From Myxococcales bacterium (GTDB lineage Bacteria > Myxococcota > Polyangia > Fen-1088): a stretch of 6,578 nucleotides of DNA. The stretch's first letter is position 1. The number at the start of each line of letters is the position of its first letter. Under the pieces are notes generated by a model, which worked only from the letters and a program-made list of their open reading frames with translations, ran no database searches and had not been told where the DNA came from. The stretch spans positions 5,242 to 11,819 of the forward strand of contig PMBY01000132.1 of the NCBI GenBank assembly GCA_003153875.1, in the 5' to 3' direction. Made by a program: the position numbers and the translations under genes. This document shows, piece after piece, positions 1-6,549 of this stretch.

Positions 1-23
1 GGGTTCGACTCCCCTCTCCGGCA
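1..23 (+). tRNA. 3' end of a tRNA gene (partial, isotype unresolved)
   Basis: The first bases read as the 3' half of a T arm (GGG, then loop TTCGACT, then CCCCT), a 7-base acceptor strand CTCCGGC and discriminator A. G53-C61 pairing and the TTC start of the loop fit the tRNA consensus. The implied 5' acceptor strand is GCCGGAG, which occurs in bacterial tRNA-Thr and tRNA-Leu; A73 fits both, so the isotype stays open without the anticodon. The bases after the discriminator are CTA, so CCA is not encoded and would be added enzymatically. The gene runs off the left edge and converges on the lipoprotein gene that ends at base 58. The 34 bases between them show no clear terminator hairpin. Confidence 0.72.
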
Positions 24-57
24 CTATTCAGTAGCTATCCGCGCCCCGCTGGGTGAG

Positions 58-1431
58 TCAGTTGGTCTTTGACCGGAGCACAGCTAGAAACTGGGCTGCC
101 CTTTGGTATGCCGAGGTCGCGTTGGCAAATCCGCTCATGGTCAATTTGAAAAACATCGCGCCAAAATGGGCAAGAGCGGTCTCGGTGGCCAACCCCGAAT
201 ACCCACTCGCGACATGAGGATCGAATGTCGGGATGGAGTCGGACGAAGCAAGAACGCTCTTCTCATAGTCGAAGAAAGCAGTGGCCTCGACATCCGTGCC
301 GAAATACATGGCATAGAGCGTGGCGGTTTGCGGATACGTACCAACCAACTCCTCGTACACGGTAACCGTGCACCCTGCGTTGGTGTAGGTGTCGGCGCCG
401 CCGTCGATCAGGCTAAACAAGTCAGCATCGGTACCTTCCTGAAGAACTAGAAAGGCCGCCGGATCGTTCTGGTCCAGTTGCCAGCCAGGTAAATCAGTCG
501 CGGAGAACTTGTATTTCTGACCAAGCGCAGCCGGGTCGATGGAACTGGGGGAAGACTCACAAGGATTCGGATCTGAGCCCACACACTGGGTCCAGGGAAT
601 GTTCTGCGGGGCGTACTGGAGGAAGCTGAGAACATCTCTGTAGAGCATCCCGGCGTCGGCCTTGGACGCCATCTGGACGACCTTCACATCCATCTGGTGG
701 TAGGAGCTGTTGGCATAGACTTCCCATGCCAGGGCCAGGGGCTGATAGCTCCTGGTAGTGTCAAAGATCGGCTCGGCTGCCCCGTCGATATAGTTTGTGG
801 CTGCCATGAAGTCGCTCGCTGTGACAGGCCCATTCTTTGTGTAGTCGCTGGTCTGGTCATAGGTCCAGCCCGCGACCTCACCGGACACGGGCAGCAGTGA
901 AACCGGTGCCGTCGTGCTGGGGGTGATCTTGTCGATCATGACTTCAGTGAAGTTGATCACGGTCGCTCGCCCGGCCGTGTCGTCTGGGTACGAGTTGGTT
1001 ATCTTGATGGAGAAGAAGAACACTCCACTGGTGGCGTTGACCCACCAGTCAGTCCCTGTGTTTGCGATGCGTCCCTGGTCCCAGGGTCTGGTGACAGCGC
1101 CATCGGCACTGCCCGAGCCGCCGGCGTCAACCGGGGGCACCGCGCACGCGCACGCCGCGAACGTGCCCGCTGAGGTGCATGTTTGGACACCTTGTTGGCC
1201 GGAAACACACGCGCAGGCGACGCTGGCACCGGGAACGCAGATGCCTGGCGCGGCGCTGGTGGCCGTGGCCGACTGGCCGCCAGTTCCGCCGCCACCCGTT
1301 CCGGCAGAGCCGCTACTGACGCCCGCAGCGTCGGGAGCATCTGGTGGGCTGGTTGCTTGAAGCCCGCTGCCGCAACCGCCGAGAAATGCCACAGGAAGAC
1401 ACGAAAGGACTAAACGCCGTCCGGCTGCCAT
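58..1431 (-). CDS. Lipoprotein with Cys-rich module and two DUF6599-like modules
   Basis: Residues 1-20 form a lipoprotein signal peptide with lipobox LGGC (Cys20), so the product is probably anchored to the outer membrane or exported. A Gly/Ser/Ala-rich linker follows (about 21-62). Residues 65-96 are a compact module with spacing C-x7-C-x-C-x9-C-x8-C-x-C. The rest appears to hold two diverged copies of one module. Both open with a GW motif (AGW at 187-189, PGW at 315-317), then a (Y/L)IDG(A/G)A motif (214-219, 341-346), a V/A-rich strand with E-x-Y or E-E-L, and an F/Y-containing helix (DAGMLYRDVL, ATAFFDYEKS). From memory this pattern resembles DUF6599; no enzymatic motif is visible. The start is fixed by an AGGAGG ribosome site 6 bases upstream. 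The gene lies 9 bases after the Kelch lipoprotein gene, so the two are probably translated from one mRNA. Molecular function is unknown. The lipoprotein call is strong; the DUF6599 link is tentative. Confidence 0.85.
   Translation of the reverse strand: MAAGRRLVLSCLPVAFLGGCGSGLQATSPPDAPDAAGVSSGSAGTGGGGTGGQSATATSAAPGICVPGASVACACVSGQQGVQTCTSAGTFAACACAVPPVDAGGSGSADGAVTRPWDQGRIANTGTDWWVNATSGVFFFSIKITNSYPDDTAGRATVINFTEVMIDKITPSTTAPVSLLPVSGEVAGWTYDQTSDYTKNGPVTASDFMAATNYIDGAAEPIFDTTRSYQPLALAWEVYANSSYHQMDVKVVQMASKADAGMLYRDVLSFLQYAPQNIPWTQCVGSDPNPCESSPSSIDPAALGQKYKFSATDLPGWQLDQNDPAAFLVLQEGTDADLFSLIDGGADTYTNAGCTVTVYEELVGTYPQTATLYAMYFGTDVEATAFFDYEKSVLASSDSIPTFDPHVASGYSGLATETALAHFGAMFFKLTMSGFANATSAYQRAAQFLAVLRSKTN
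1144..1239 (-). repeat. Cys-rich module, copy 1 (coding; paralogous to 2551-2646)
   Basis: This stretch encodes residues 65-96 of the downstream lipoprotein, with six cysteines spaced C-x7-C-x-C-x9-C-x8-C-x-C. The same spacing occurs in the neighbouring Kelch lipoprotein. An ungapped hand alignment of the two 96-base segments gives 66 identical bases. Further upstream a 15-base identity (1376-1390 against 2675-2689) falls in the signal peptide code around the lipobox. Confidence 0.8.
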
Positions 1432-1436
1432 GTGAA

Positions 1437-1442
1437 CCTCCT
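1437..1442 (-). promoter_or_regulatory. Ribosome binding site AGGAGG overlapping upstream stop codon
   Basis: Read on the minus strand, AGGAGG lies 5-6 bases before the ATG at 1431. It shares bases 1441-1442 with the TAG stop (1441-1443) of the Kelch lipoprotein gene. A ribosome finishing the first gene would sit on this site, so translational coupling is likely. It also settles the start of the downstream gene. Confidence 0.8.
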
Positions 1443-2730
1443 ACCGGTAGAGCTGTGCGGTTGCGAGATACCCCAGAACGCCACTACCCCCGGCGATGAG
1501 CACGGCCCCGTCGTCCAACAAGGTCGCCGTGTGGCTCCACCTCGCCATGGTCATGCTACCAGTCGCAGTGGAGCGCCCAGCCTCGGGATCGTAGAGTTCG
1601 GCGCGCGCGTCGCCACTGTTCCCCCCGGCCATGAGCACGGTCCCGTCAGGCAACAAGGTCGCCGTGTGGCCCAACCTTGACATGGTCATGCTGCCGGTGG
1701 CGGCGAAGGTTCCGGCCGCTGGGTCGTACAGTTCCGCGCTCGCGAGCGCCATGATGCCATCGCTTCCACCGGCGATGACCACAGCCCCGCTGCCCAACAG
1801 CGTCGCCGTGTGGTTCTGCCTGGCCACGGTCGTGCTGCCGGTGGCGGCGAATGTCCCCGCGCCTGGGTCGTACAGTTCCACGCTCGCGCCGTCCCCGTCG
1901 CCACCAACCACAAGCACAGTCCGGTTGCCCAACAAGGTCGCCGTGTGACCTGATCTCTCCACGGTCATGTCGCCGGTGGCGGCGAATTTCCCGGCCAGTG
2001 GGTCGTACAACTCCGCGCTCGCGATAGCCGTGGTCGTGTTGCCGCCATCTGTTGCGGACGTGCCGCCGGCGATGAGCACCAGCCCATTGGCCAGCAAGGT
2101 TGCCGTGTGATTGACCCTCGCCGCGGTCATGTCGCCGGCAGCGGTGAATTTCTCGGTCAGCGGGTCATATAGCTCCGCACTCGCGAGAGAATTCCAATCG
2201 TCACCGACGCCTCCGGAGATGAGCACGCGCCCATCCGGCAACAGCGTCGCCGTGTGCCCAGACCTCGCCGTGGCCATGTCACCCGTGGCGGCGAATGTCC
2301 CGACCGCTGGGGCGTATAGCTCCGCGCTGGCGAGGAGCCCAACACCCCATCCACCGGCGAGCAGCACTTTCCCGTTGCCCAACAACGTCGCCGTGAAGTC
2401 ATCCCTGGCCACGGTCATGGCACCGGTCGCTGCGAAACTCCCTGGCGGCGGCGTGGCAAGCTGCGCGTCGCTGCCCGCTGGCACAACGGGGGCATCGCTG
2501 CCCACTTCACTGGCTTCGTCCACGCCCCCGTCCTCCTGCCCAGGCGCCGCGCACACACACGCCCCAAACGCGCCCGCCGACGTGCACGTCTGTGCGCCGT
2601 GCTGGCCGGTCGGGCACACGCATACCACACTGATGCCGCGGACACAGGTGTCGGATGGACTCGTACCGCCACAGCCGCCGAGAAATGCCGCCGAGAAACA
2701 CGAAAACACAAGAGATAGCCGGGTTGCCAT
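1441..2730 (-). CDS. Kelch-type seven-bladed beta-propeller lipoprotein
   Basis: With the start at 2730 the product has 429 residues. Residues 1-20 are a lipoprotein signal peptide ending in LGGC (Cys20). Residues 29-60 are a six-Cys module with the same spacing as in the next gene, followed by an acidic, Ala/Pro-rich linker. From about residue 97 to the end there are seven repeats of 45-54 residues, each roughly F-A-A-T-G-x-M-T-x-A-R-x-x-H-T-A-T-L-L-x-x-G-x-V-L-I-A-G-G, then A-S-A-E-L-Y-D-P. The GG pair and the later Tyr are typical of Kelch / galactose-oxidase-type propellers, and seven copies would close one propeller. Known Kelch propellers mostly bind proteins or sugars; the ligand here is unknown. 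No galactose oxidase copper site is evident. The open frame extends upstream to a TTG at 2805, but the ATG at 2730 places the lipobox Cys at residue 20 exactly as in the paralogous neighbour. An ATG at 2739 is also possible, and neither has a strong ribosome site. Confidence 0.9.
   Translation of the reverse strand: MATRLSLVFSCFSAAFLGGCGGTSPSDTCVRGISVVCVCPTGQHGAQTCTSAGAFGACVCAAPGQEDGGVDEASEVGSDAPVVPAGSDAQLATPPPGSFAATGAMTVARDDFTATLLGNGKVLLAGGWGVGLLASAELYAPAVGTFAATGDMATARSGHTATLLPDGRVLISGGVGDDWNSLASAELYDPLTEKFTAAGDMTAARVNHTATLLANGLVLIAGGTSATDGGNTTTAIASAELYDPLAGKFAATGDMTVERSGHTATLLGNRTVLVVGGDGDGASVELYDPGAGTFAATGSTTVARQNHTATLLGSGAVVIAGGSDGIMALASAELYDPAAGTFAATGSMTMSRLGHTATLLPDGTVLMAGGNSGDARAELYDPEAGRSTATGSMTMARWSHTATLLDDGAVLIAGGSGVLGYLATAQLYR
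1444..2442 (-). repeat. Seven tandem Kelch-blade coding repeats
   Basis: A shared DNA block (plus-strand reading close to GGTCATGTCGCCGGTGGCGG) recurs at 1549, 1684, 1828, 1963, 2125, 2272 and 2413. The steps are 135, 144, 135, 162, 147 and 141 bases, all multiples of three, so the repeats stay in frame as blades of 45-54 residues. Length variation sits in the loop between the GG motif and ASAELYDP. The longest loop is in the third blade, where a TSATDGGNTTT insert occurs. The similarity at DNA level suggests growth by internal duplication. Confidence 0.9.
2551..2646 (-). repeat. Cys-rich module, copy 2 (coding; paralogous to 1144-1239)
   Basis: This encodes residues 29-60 of the Kelch lipoprotein, spaced C-x7-C-x-C-x9-C-x8-C-x-C exactly as in the downstream lipoprotein. 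It sits directly after the lipobox, between membrane anchor and propeller. Six cysteines in a 32-residue exported segment suggest three disulphides; the pairing cannot be inferred here. Confidence 0.8.
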
Positions 2731-2811
2731 GGGGACCATAGTCGCCCAGCCCGCGCCTTCACACAAGAAGACGTGATGCCGGGGGTAGACCGCAGGTCGC
2801 CCCAATCATAC

Positions 2812-5100
2812 CTACTGGTTGATAATGATCAGCTTGCACTTGTCCGTGCACAGATCGCCACCGTTGGCAGGGCCCAGATCGCACTCCTCGCCCTGGGAGG
2901 TGTCCACCACGCTGTCGCCGCAAGAATGGGGTTTGGTGCATCCCAGCGTGCACCCGTCGGCGCCGTACTGAGTGCCGTTGTCCTTGCCGTTGTCGCACTC
3001 CTCCGATCCGTTCACGATGTTGTCGCCGCAGAAGCCGCCCCACGTGCACTTGGTCGTGCAGCCGCCGTACGTGTTGTCGTCGTTGGGGCCGGGGCAGCCC
3101 GCAGGAAGCGGCCCGGTTCCGGTAGTGCCACAATCGCATTCCTCGTCGGCCACCGTAATCCCGTCGCCACAGGTGGGCGTGCAAGCACTCGGCAGATCGT
3201 TGAAGCCGCTCAGGGTGAGTTTGTACGTCGAGCCATTCCACGCTCGTTCCGCTTGGAATACGACGATCTCGTAGACCCCGTTGTTCGTCATGCCCAGATC
3301 GACCTTGCTCTGGACGCCCGTGCAAGTCGAAAGAACGCCCTCGGTCTTGCAGGCAGCGCCGGCGGTCGGGGTCACGGTGACATTCCCACCGCCGGTGGCG
3401 TTGAGCACGATCTGTCCCTCGACCGGGGTATGAATGCCCCCCAGGTCCACTGCCAGCTTGCGGTTGACGAAGACCCAGACATCATCGTCACCGGTGAAAT
3501 CGAGCGTGTACTTCTTGCTCGTAGAATAGCTGAACCAGTAACGTACCTCGCTGGTGAAGCTGAAGTTGTGCTGCGGCGCCGGCGTCCCTGCTTCAAAGGT
3601 CCAGGTGCCGCTATACATAGGCGGTGTTTCACCGGGCGCATAGGCGGAGGTCGGCGTGATCATGCCCGGCACCTTGTCGAGCGGGAAGAAGAGTGGGTTG
3701 CCAGGGACCAGCGACTGGTCGGCCACGCAGGGACTGGTGTTGCCCGCGCCCCAGGGCGTACACGAAGCAAAGCAATGCATTGTGCCGTCGTTGACATACG
3801 CCGGCGCGTTGCAGTTGGTGCAGGTTGCGTCCGAACACCAGCGAGCATTGGAATAGGACATCCACTCTTGGTCGTCCTTCCACCAGTTCACAAAGGAGCC
3901 ATTGCCGTTGTTGTGCAGAAGGAGCTTCGATACGTAGGTGGTGTTGGTCCCCGGCGTGTCCCGGTACCATTGGCTGAAGCTGGCCGCACTCGTGATGTGC
4001 CCGGTGGCCAGCGACGCGGTCGGCGAGAGAACCGGTTTGCCATTGCTGTCGAGCGTGCCCTGAACCAGGCCGGTAACCGCATTGTTGCTACCCTGGATGG
4101 TGGCCGCGTTGAAATCGCCGCCCAGGAGGAAGTCGCGGTAGGTGACCGGCACGGTCATGGTGTCGGCGGTGGAATCGGGCTGAGCGCACTGGAAGCCGGG
4201 CTCGGTCTTGCAAGTCGACGAGCAACCGTCGCCGTTGTTGGTGTTTCCATCATCGCAGTCTTCGCTTACGACCAACCCGTCGCCGCACTTCGAGGTGCAA
4301 GTGCCCGTGGCCGAGCTGCAGTTCGGCTCAAAGTGGCAGGTTGGCGAGCAACCGTCGTTTGGCACGGTGTTGCCGTCGTCGCAGCCCTCGGCCCCTTCCC
4401 TCTTGCCATCCCCGCAGACAGTGGGACTACAGAGGCTCTTGCCGCCTGAGCTGCCGGTGCACTTGAAGCCCATCTCCAGTTTGCAGATGGCAGAGCAGCC
4501 ATCGCCGCTGGCCGTGTTGCCATCGTCACATATCTCACCCGCGGTGATCACGCCGTCGCCACAGGCCGGACTGCACGGCTTGCCAGGAACCCGACACTGC
4601 CAACCAGACTCGACGGTCTTGCAGTTGGCCGAGCATCCGTCACCGCTGACTGTGTTCCCGTCGTCACAGACTTCGTCGGAGGTCAGTATGCTGTTTCCGC
4701 ACTTGGCAAGGTTCTCGCACTTCTGCCCGGGGACGCGACAGTCCCAGTTTGCCTCGGTCTGGCAGATGCGATTGCAGCCGTCGCCGCTCACGGTGTTCCC
4801 GTCGTCGCAGTTCTCGCCCTCGCTGGTGTCGATCACGCTGTTGCCGCAGGCCCTTCCGGTGGCAGGCGGCCCCGCGTCGGGGTGCGCCAAGGTACTGATG
4901 AATCCTGGCCCTGAACCGCCCGCGCCGTATGGACCGCCGCCCCCTCCGGCTCCATTCCCTCCCCCTCCTGGGGGGACTCCCCCGCTGACGGTAGCCGGTG
5001 AGCAGGCAGGTGCGATCAGCACCGCCACCGCTCCTAGAAACAGGAAGGCACTCTTAGTCGTGCAGCAAGAAATGCGGCTTAAGACTTTAGTACTCGGCAT
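2812..5100 (-). CDS. Secreted fibro-slime (PA14-like) protein with Myxococcus Cys-rich repeats
   Basis: With the start at 5100 the product has 762 residues. Residues 1-33 are a signal peptide (hydrophobic core about 18-31) ending APAC; Cys33 could be lipidated, though Pro at -2 is unusual, and signal peptidase I could cut after APA instead. A Gly-rich linker follows. Five Cys-rich repeats cover about 84-305 (CG(D/N)...CDDGN...GDGC...C). A fibro-slime / PA14-like domain covers about 314-636, with [24 protein letters not shown] and [19 protein letters not shown]. Three more diverged Cys-rich repeats (643-755) end the chain, which stops at KLIIINQ without a MYXO-CTERM tail. The fibro-slime domain also carries its own insert with six cysteines (about 422-458). 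A surface or matrix role is likely; PA14 folds often bind carbohydrates. The start at 5100 has a GAGG ribosome site; upstream in-frame ATGs at 5115 and 5163 lack one. It is probably the first gene of the three-gene cluster. Confidence 0.9.
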   Translation of the reverse strand: MPSTKVLSRISCCTTKSAFLFLGAVAVLIAPACSPATVSGGVPPGGGGNGAGGGGGPYGAGGSGPGFISTLAHPDAGPPATGRACGNSVIDTSEGENCDDGNTVSGDGCNRICQTEANWDCRVPGQKCENLAKCGNSILTSDEVCDDGNTVSGDGCSANCKTVESGWQCRVPGKPCSPACGDGVITAGEICDDGNTASGDGCSAICKLEMGFKCTGSSGGKSLCSPTVCGDGKREGAEGCDDGNTVPNDGCSPTCHFEPNCSSATGTCTSKCGDGLVVSEDCDDGNTNNGDGCSSTCKTEPGFQCAQPDSTADTMTVPVTYRDFLLGGDFNAATIQGSNNAVTGLVQGTLDSNGKPVLSPTASLATGHITSAASFSQWYRDTPGTNTTYVSKLLLHNNGNGSFVNWWKDDQEWMSYSNARWCSDATCTNCNAPAYVNDGTMHCFASCTPWGAGNTSPCVADQSLVPGNPLFFPLDKVPGMITPTSAYAPGETPPMYSGTWTFEAGTPAPQHNFSFTSEVRYWFSYSTSKKYTLDFTGDDDVWVFVNRKLAVDLGGIHTPVEGQIVLNATGGGNVTVTPTAGAACKTEGVLSTCTGVQSKVDLGMTNNGVYEIVVFQAERAWNGSTYKLTLSGFNDLPSACTPTCGDGITVADEECDCGTTGTGPLPAGCPGPNDDNTYGGCTTKCTWGGFCGDNIVNGSEECDNGKDNGTQYGADGCTLGCTKPHSCGDSVVDTSQGEECDLGPANGGDLCTDKCKLIIINQ
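2836..3174 (-). repeat. C-terminal trio of diverged Cys-rich repeats (coding)
   Basis: These bases encode residues about 643-755, three repeats starting TCGDG, FCGDN and SCGDS. The acidic motif is degenerate: CDCG, CDNG and CDLG replace the CDDGN of the N-terminal set. The first unit has a Gly/Pro insert. The cysteines are kept while the acidic positions vary, so the disulphide scaffold is probably conserved and any metal-binding role weaker here. Confidence 0.8.
4186..4851 (-). repeat. N-terminal array of five Myxococcus-type Cys-rich repeats (coding)
   Basis: These bases encode residues about 84-305 in five units of 35-46 residues. Each contains CG(N/D)(G/S)...(C)DDGNT...(G/N)DGC...C, and four have a trailing W/F-x-C segment. 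The pattern matches the repeat described for Myxococcus surface proteins (TIGR02232 as I recall). Near-identical DNA blocks encoding [11 protein letters not shown] recur near 4500, 4640 and 4790, which points to recent duplication. Confidence 0.9.
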
Positions 5101-5108
5101 GGGAACGT

Positions 5109-5114
5109 ACCTCA
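5109..5114 (-). promoter_or_regulatory. Ribosome binding site (TGAGGT) of the fibro-slime protein gene
   Basis: On the minus strand TGAGGT lies about 8 bases before the ATG at 5100. The alternative in-frame ATGs at 5115 and 5163 have no purine-rich sequence at this distance. The site therefore supports the 762-residue product, whose signal peptide then begins with a short basic n-region. Confidence 0.55.
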
Positions 5115-5199
5115 TCGGGGCGGCCGCCGGGTCGACCGGCTGGATCAGCATGTAGTCTAGCAATACGGCGGAGGAGTTGGAGCCGAAAAACCCTCACAA

Positions 5200-5213
5200 G
5201 AGTGACGTCACTC
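5200..5213. promoter_or_regulatory. 14-base perfect palindrome, candidate operator
   Basis: GAGTGACGTCACTC is its own reverse complement. It sits in the 205-base region between the divergent clusters, about 100 bases from either start codon. CAAG on its left and CTTG on its right extend the dyad with a two-base offset. The position and symmetry fit a binding site for a dimeric regulator that would serve one or both promoters. The protein is unknown, and no regulator other than the sigma factor is seen in the window. Confidence 0.4.
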
Positions 5214-5260
5214 ACTTGGGCTTGGCGTACCGCGGCTCTGCGCCATTGATGCCCCCGGAG

Positions 5261-5289
5261 TAACACTTTCCCAACGGGCCGGTGTTCCC
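5261..5289 (-). promoter_or_regulatory. Weak ECF-type promoter candidate facing the surface gene cluster
   Basis: On the minus strand GGGAAC (5284-5289) is followed after 17 bases by GTGTTA (5261-5266). GGAAC is a common -35 box of ECF sigma factors and the spacing is suitable, but the -10 box only partly fits GTC-type consensus. If real, transcription would start about 150 bases before the fibro-slime gene and pass through the palindrome at 5200-5213. The match is short enough to arise by chance. Confidence 0.2.
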
Positions 5290-5305
5290 GTAATAGTAAG
5301 CCCGC

Positions 5306-5791
5306 ATGGCGGTGGACATCGATAGCCTCTACCGAACGCATGGACCCGTAGTTTTGCGTCGGTGTCGCACCCTGCTGCGGGACGAAAGCAAAGCCGTGGA
5401 TGCCATGCACGATGTCTTCGTTGAGCTGCTGCGACGAGAGAACCGCCTGGATGCCAGAGCGCCGGCTGGCCTGCTCCTGACCACGGCGACTCACGTGTGC
5501 CTCAACCGCCTGCGCAGCGAGCGCCGCAGGCCAGAGGATCCTGACCATGACCTGTTGGCGCGCATTGCATCGCTGGGAAGTAGCGCCGAGAATCTGTCCC
5601 TGGCGCGCCGGGCGCTGGATCGCATCTTTGGCGGCGAGCCGGCCTCCACGCGTCTCATCGCGGTACTGCTCTACGTGGACCGGCTGACCCTGGACGAAGT
5701 GGCGGCCGAGGTGGGCATGTCGGTGTCAGGAGTCCGCAAGCGACTGCGCACGCTCAAGCAACGCCTGCCCATCACACAAGGAGACGAATAA
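5306..5791 (+). CDS. ECF-type RNA polymerase sigma factor
   Basis: The 161-residue product is a small sigma-70 family protein with only regions 2 and 4, as in ECF sigma factors; it is at the short end for the group. Region 2 covers about 6-71 and includes the DAMHDVFVELLRR helix, equivalent to the DAxQDVF core-binding motif, and a basic NRLRSERRR end. Region 4 covers about 95-154, with a helix-turn-helix in LTLDEVAAEVGMSVSGVRKR that would read the -35 box. It would direct core RNA polymerase to a limited promoter set. The gene overlaps the next one by a single base (TAATG), so the two are coupled. The ATG at 5306 has no clear ribosome site; a GTG at 5312 is an in-frame alternative. A TAATAG box at 5291 lies just before the start, so a very short leader is possible. 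Its targets are unknown; the divergent surface genes are candidates. Confidence 0.88.
   Translation: MAVDIDSLYRTHGPVVLRRCRTLLRDESKAVDAMHDVFVELLRRENRLDARAPAGLLLTTATHVCLNRLRSERRRPEDPDHDLLARIASLGSSAENLSLARRALDRIFGGEPASTRLIAVLLYVDRLTLDEVAAEVGMSVSGVRKRLRTLKQRLPITQGDE
5778..5783 (+). promoter_or_regulatory. Ribosome binding site (AAGGAG) of the ActD-like gene
   Basis: AAGGAG lies inside the last codons of the sigma factor gene, 7 bases before the ATG at 5791. It fixes the start of the second gene and explains how that gene is translated efficiently despite the one-base overlap. Confidence 0.8.
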
Positions 5792-6549
5792 TGGGTTGCT
5801 CCACCGAACGCGTTCCTGACTGGTTGCTCGAACGGCTGGCCGCAGGTGAGCTGCCCGCGACGCAGACGCGCGCCTTGCGGGAGCGCCTGGTCGCCGCTGG
5901 TCAACAGGATCGACTGGATGCGCTGGCCTCGTCGAACGCCGAGATCCTGACCGCGTATCCTGCAGAACAGGTGATGGCCGAGGTGCGACGGCGCGCGGGC
6001 AGAATCCCATTCGTTTGGCGTTCCGTCTGGGCTCTGTCTTTCGCCGCCGTCGGTGCCGCAGCGATTGTGTTGCTTTTCATGCGTGCGCCCGCAGAACCGC
6101 CGCAGTCAAAGCTGCTGCTGGGAGAGCCAGCGCAGGAGACCATCACCAGCAAGGGATTGCAGCCTTCATTGGGGCTGTACCGCAAGACCACGGCTGGAGT
6201 CGAACGCCTCGGGCCTTCGGCCCACGTGCGCCCCGGCGATGTCGTGCAAGTGCGCTACATCGCCGCGGGCAAGCGTTACGGGGTGGTGGCCTCTTGCGAC
6301 GCGCGCGGCGCAGTCACGCTGCACCTGCCTGAGACGCCCGGCCAGGCGGTCGCGTTGGCCAAGGATGGGGAGCGGGCGCTGGCCCATGCCTATGAGCTCG
6401 ACAGCTCCCCTGGTTTCGAACACTTCGTGTTCGTGACCGCGGACGTGCCCTTTGACACGGAGCTGGTGGTCCGCAGCCTCAAGCGGGGCGCGGCGTTGCC
6501 CCACGAATTGGCAAGCTGGTCCATCACCCTCTCAAAGGAAACGCCATGA
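5791..6549 (+). CDS. ActD-like single-pass membrane protein with DUF4384-like domain; possible anti-sigma factor
   Basis: The 252-residue product has three parts. Residues 1-72 are probably cytoplasmic and helical (WLLERLAAGELP, RLDALASSNAEIL, AEVRRR). Residues about 76-97 are one transmembrane helix. Residues about 105-248 are probably periplasmic and resemble DUF4384: V-R-P-G-D-V-V-Q-V-R-Y, a Tyr-Gly-Val strand, then G-A-V-T-L-H-L-P, and later F-E-H-F-V-F-V-T-A-D-V-P-F. From memory, proteins with this layout are annotated ActD-like in myxobacteria, placed after an ECF sigma gene and before a caspase-like peptidase gene. The position and topology suggest it holds the sigma factor at the membrane. 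However, the HxxxCxxC zinc motif of many anti-sigma factors is absent (the only cysteines are 3 and 169), so that role is inferred from context. The gene overlaps the sigma gene by one base and the following gene by four. Confidence 0.82.
   Translation: MGCSTERVPDWLLERLAAGELPATQTRALRERLVAAGQQDRLDALASSNAEILTAYPAEQVMAEVRRRAGRIPFVWRSVWALSFAAVGAAAIVLLFMRAPAEPPQSKLLLGEPAQETITSKGLQPSLGLYRKTTAGVERLGPSAHVRPGDVVQVRYIAAGKRYGVVASCDARGAVTLHLPETPGQAVALAKDGERALAHAYELDSSPGFEHFVFVTADVPFDTELVVRSLKRGAALPHELASWSITLSKETP

Noticed and set aside
1..57. tRNA 3' end considered as an attachment site for an integrated element
   Set aside because: No second copy of the tRNA end was seen in the window, and there is no integrase or other mobility gene.
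1441..1450. 10-base palindrome CTACCGGTAG at the stop of the Kelch gene
   Set aside because: The symmetry is short and includes the stop codon and part of the ribosome site. As RNA it could form only a three-pair stem, too weak for a terminator or control hairpin.
1444..2442. Regular DNA repeats considered as a CRISPR or satellite array
   Set aside because: All spacings are multiples of three within one open frame, and the units are protein blades, not short repeats with unique spacers.
2731..2805. Upstream extension of the Kelch lipoprotein to a TTG at 2805
   Set aside because: The extra 25 residues would sit before the signal peptide and lack a ribosome site. The ATG at 2730 gives a signal peptide of the same length as in the paralogous neighbour.
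2773..4449. 558-codon open frame on the plus strand opposite the fibro-slime gene
   Set aside because: It is antisense to a gene with clear signal peptide, repeats and domain. Its product is a low-complexity Arg/Ala/Val-rich sequence with no domain, as expected from an open mirror frame in high-GC DNA. The same applies to plus-strand frames at 2111-2776 and 4208-5155.
5101..5163. Upstream extension of the fibro-slime protein to the ATG at 5163
   Set aside because: The added 21 residues contain acidic residues and prolines before the signal peptide, and only the ATG at 5100 has a plausible ribosome site.
5087..5548. 153-codon minus-strand frame overlapping the sigma factor gene
   Set aside because: It runs across the start of the fibro-slime gene, the intergenic region and the sigma gene, and its product shows no recognisable motif. 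The plus-strand sigma domains explain the DNA.
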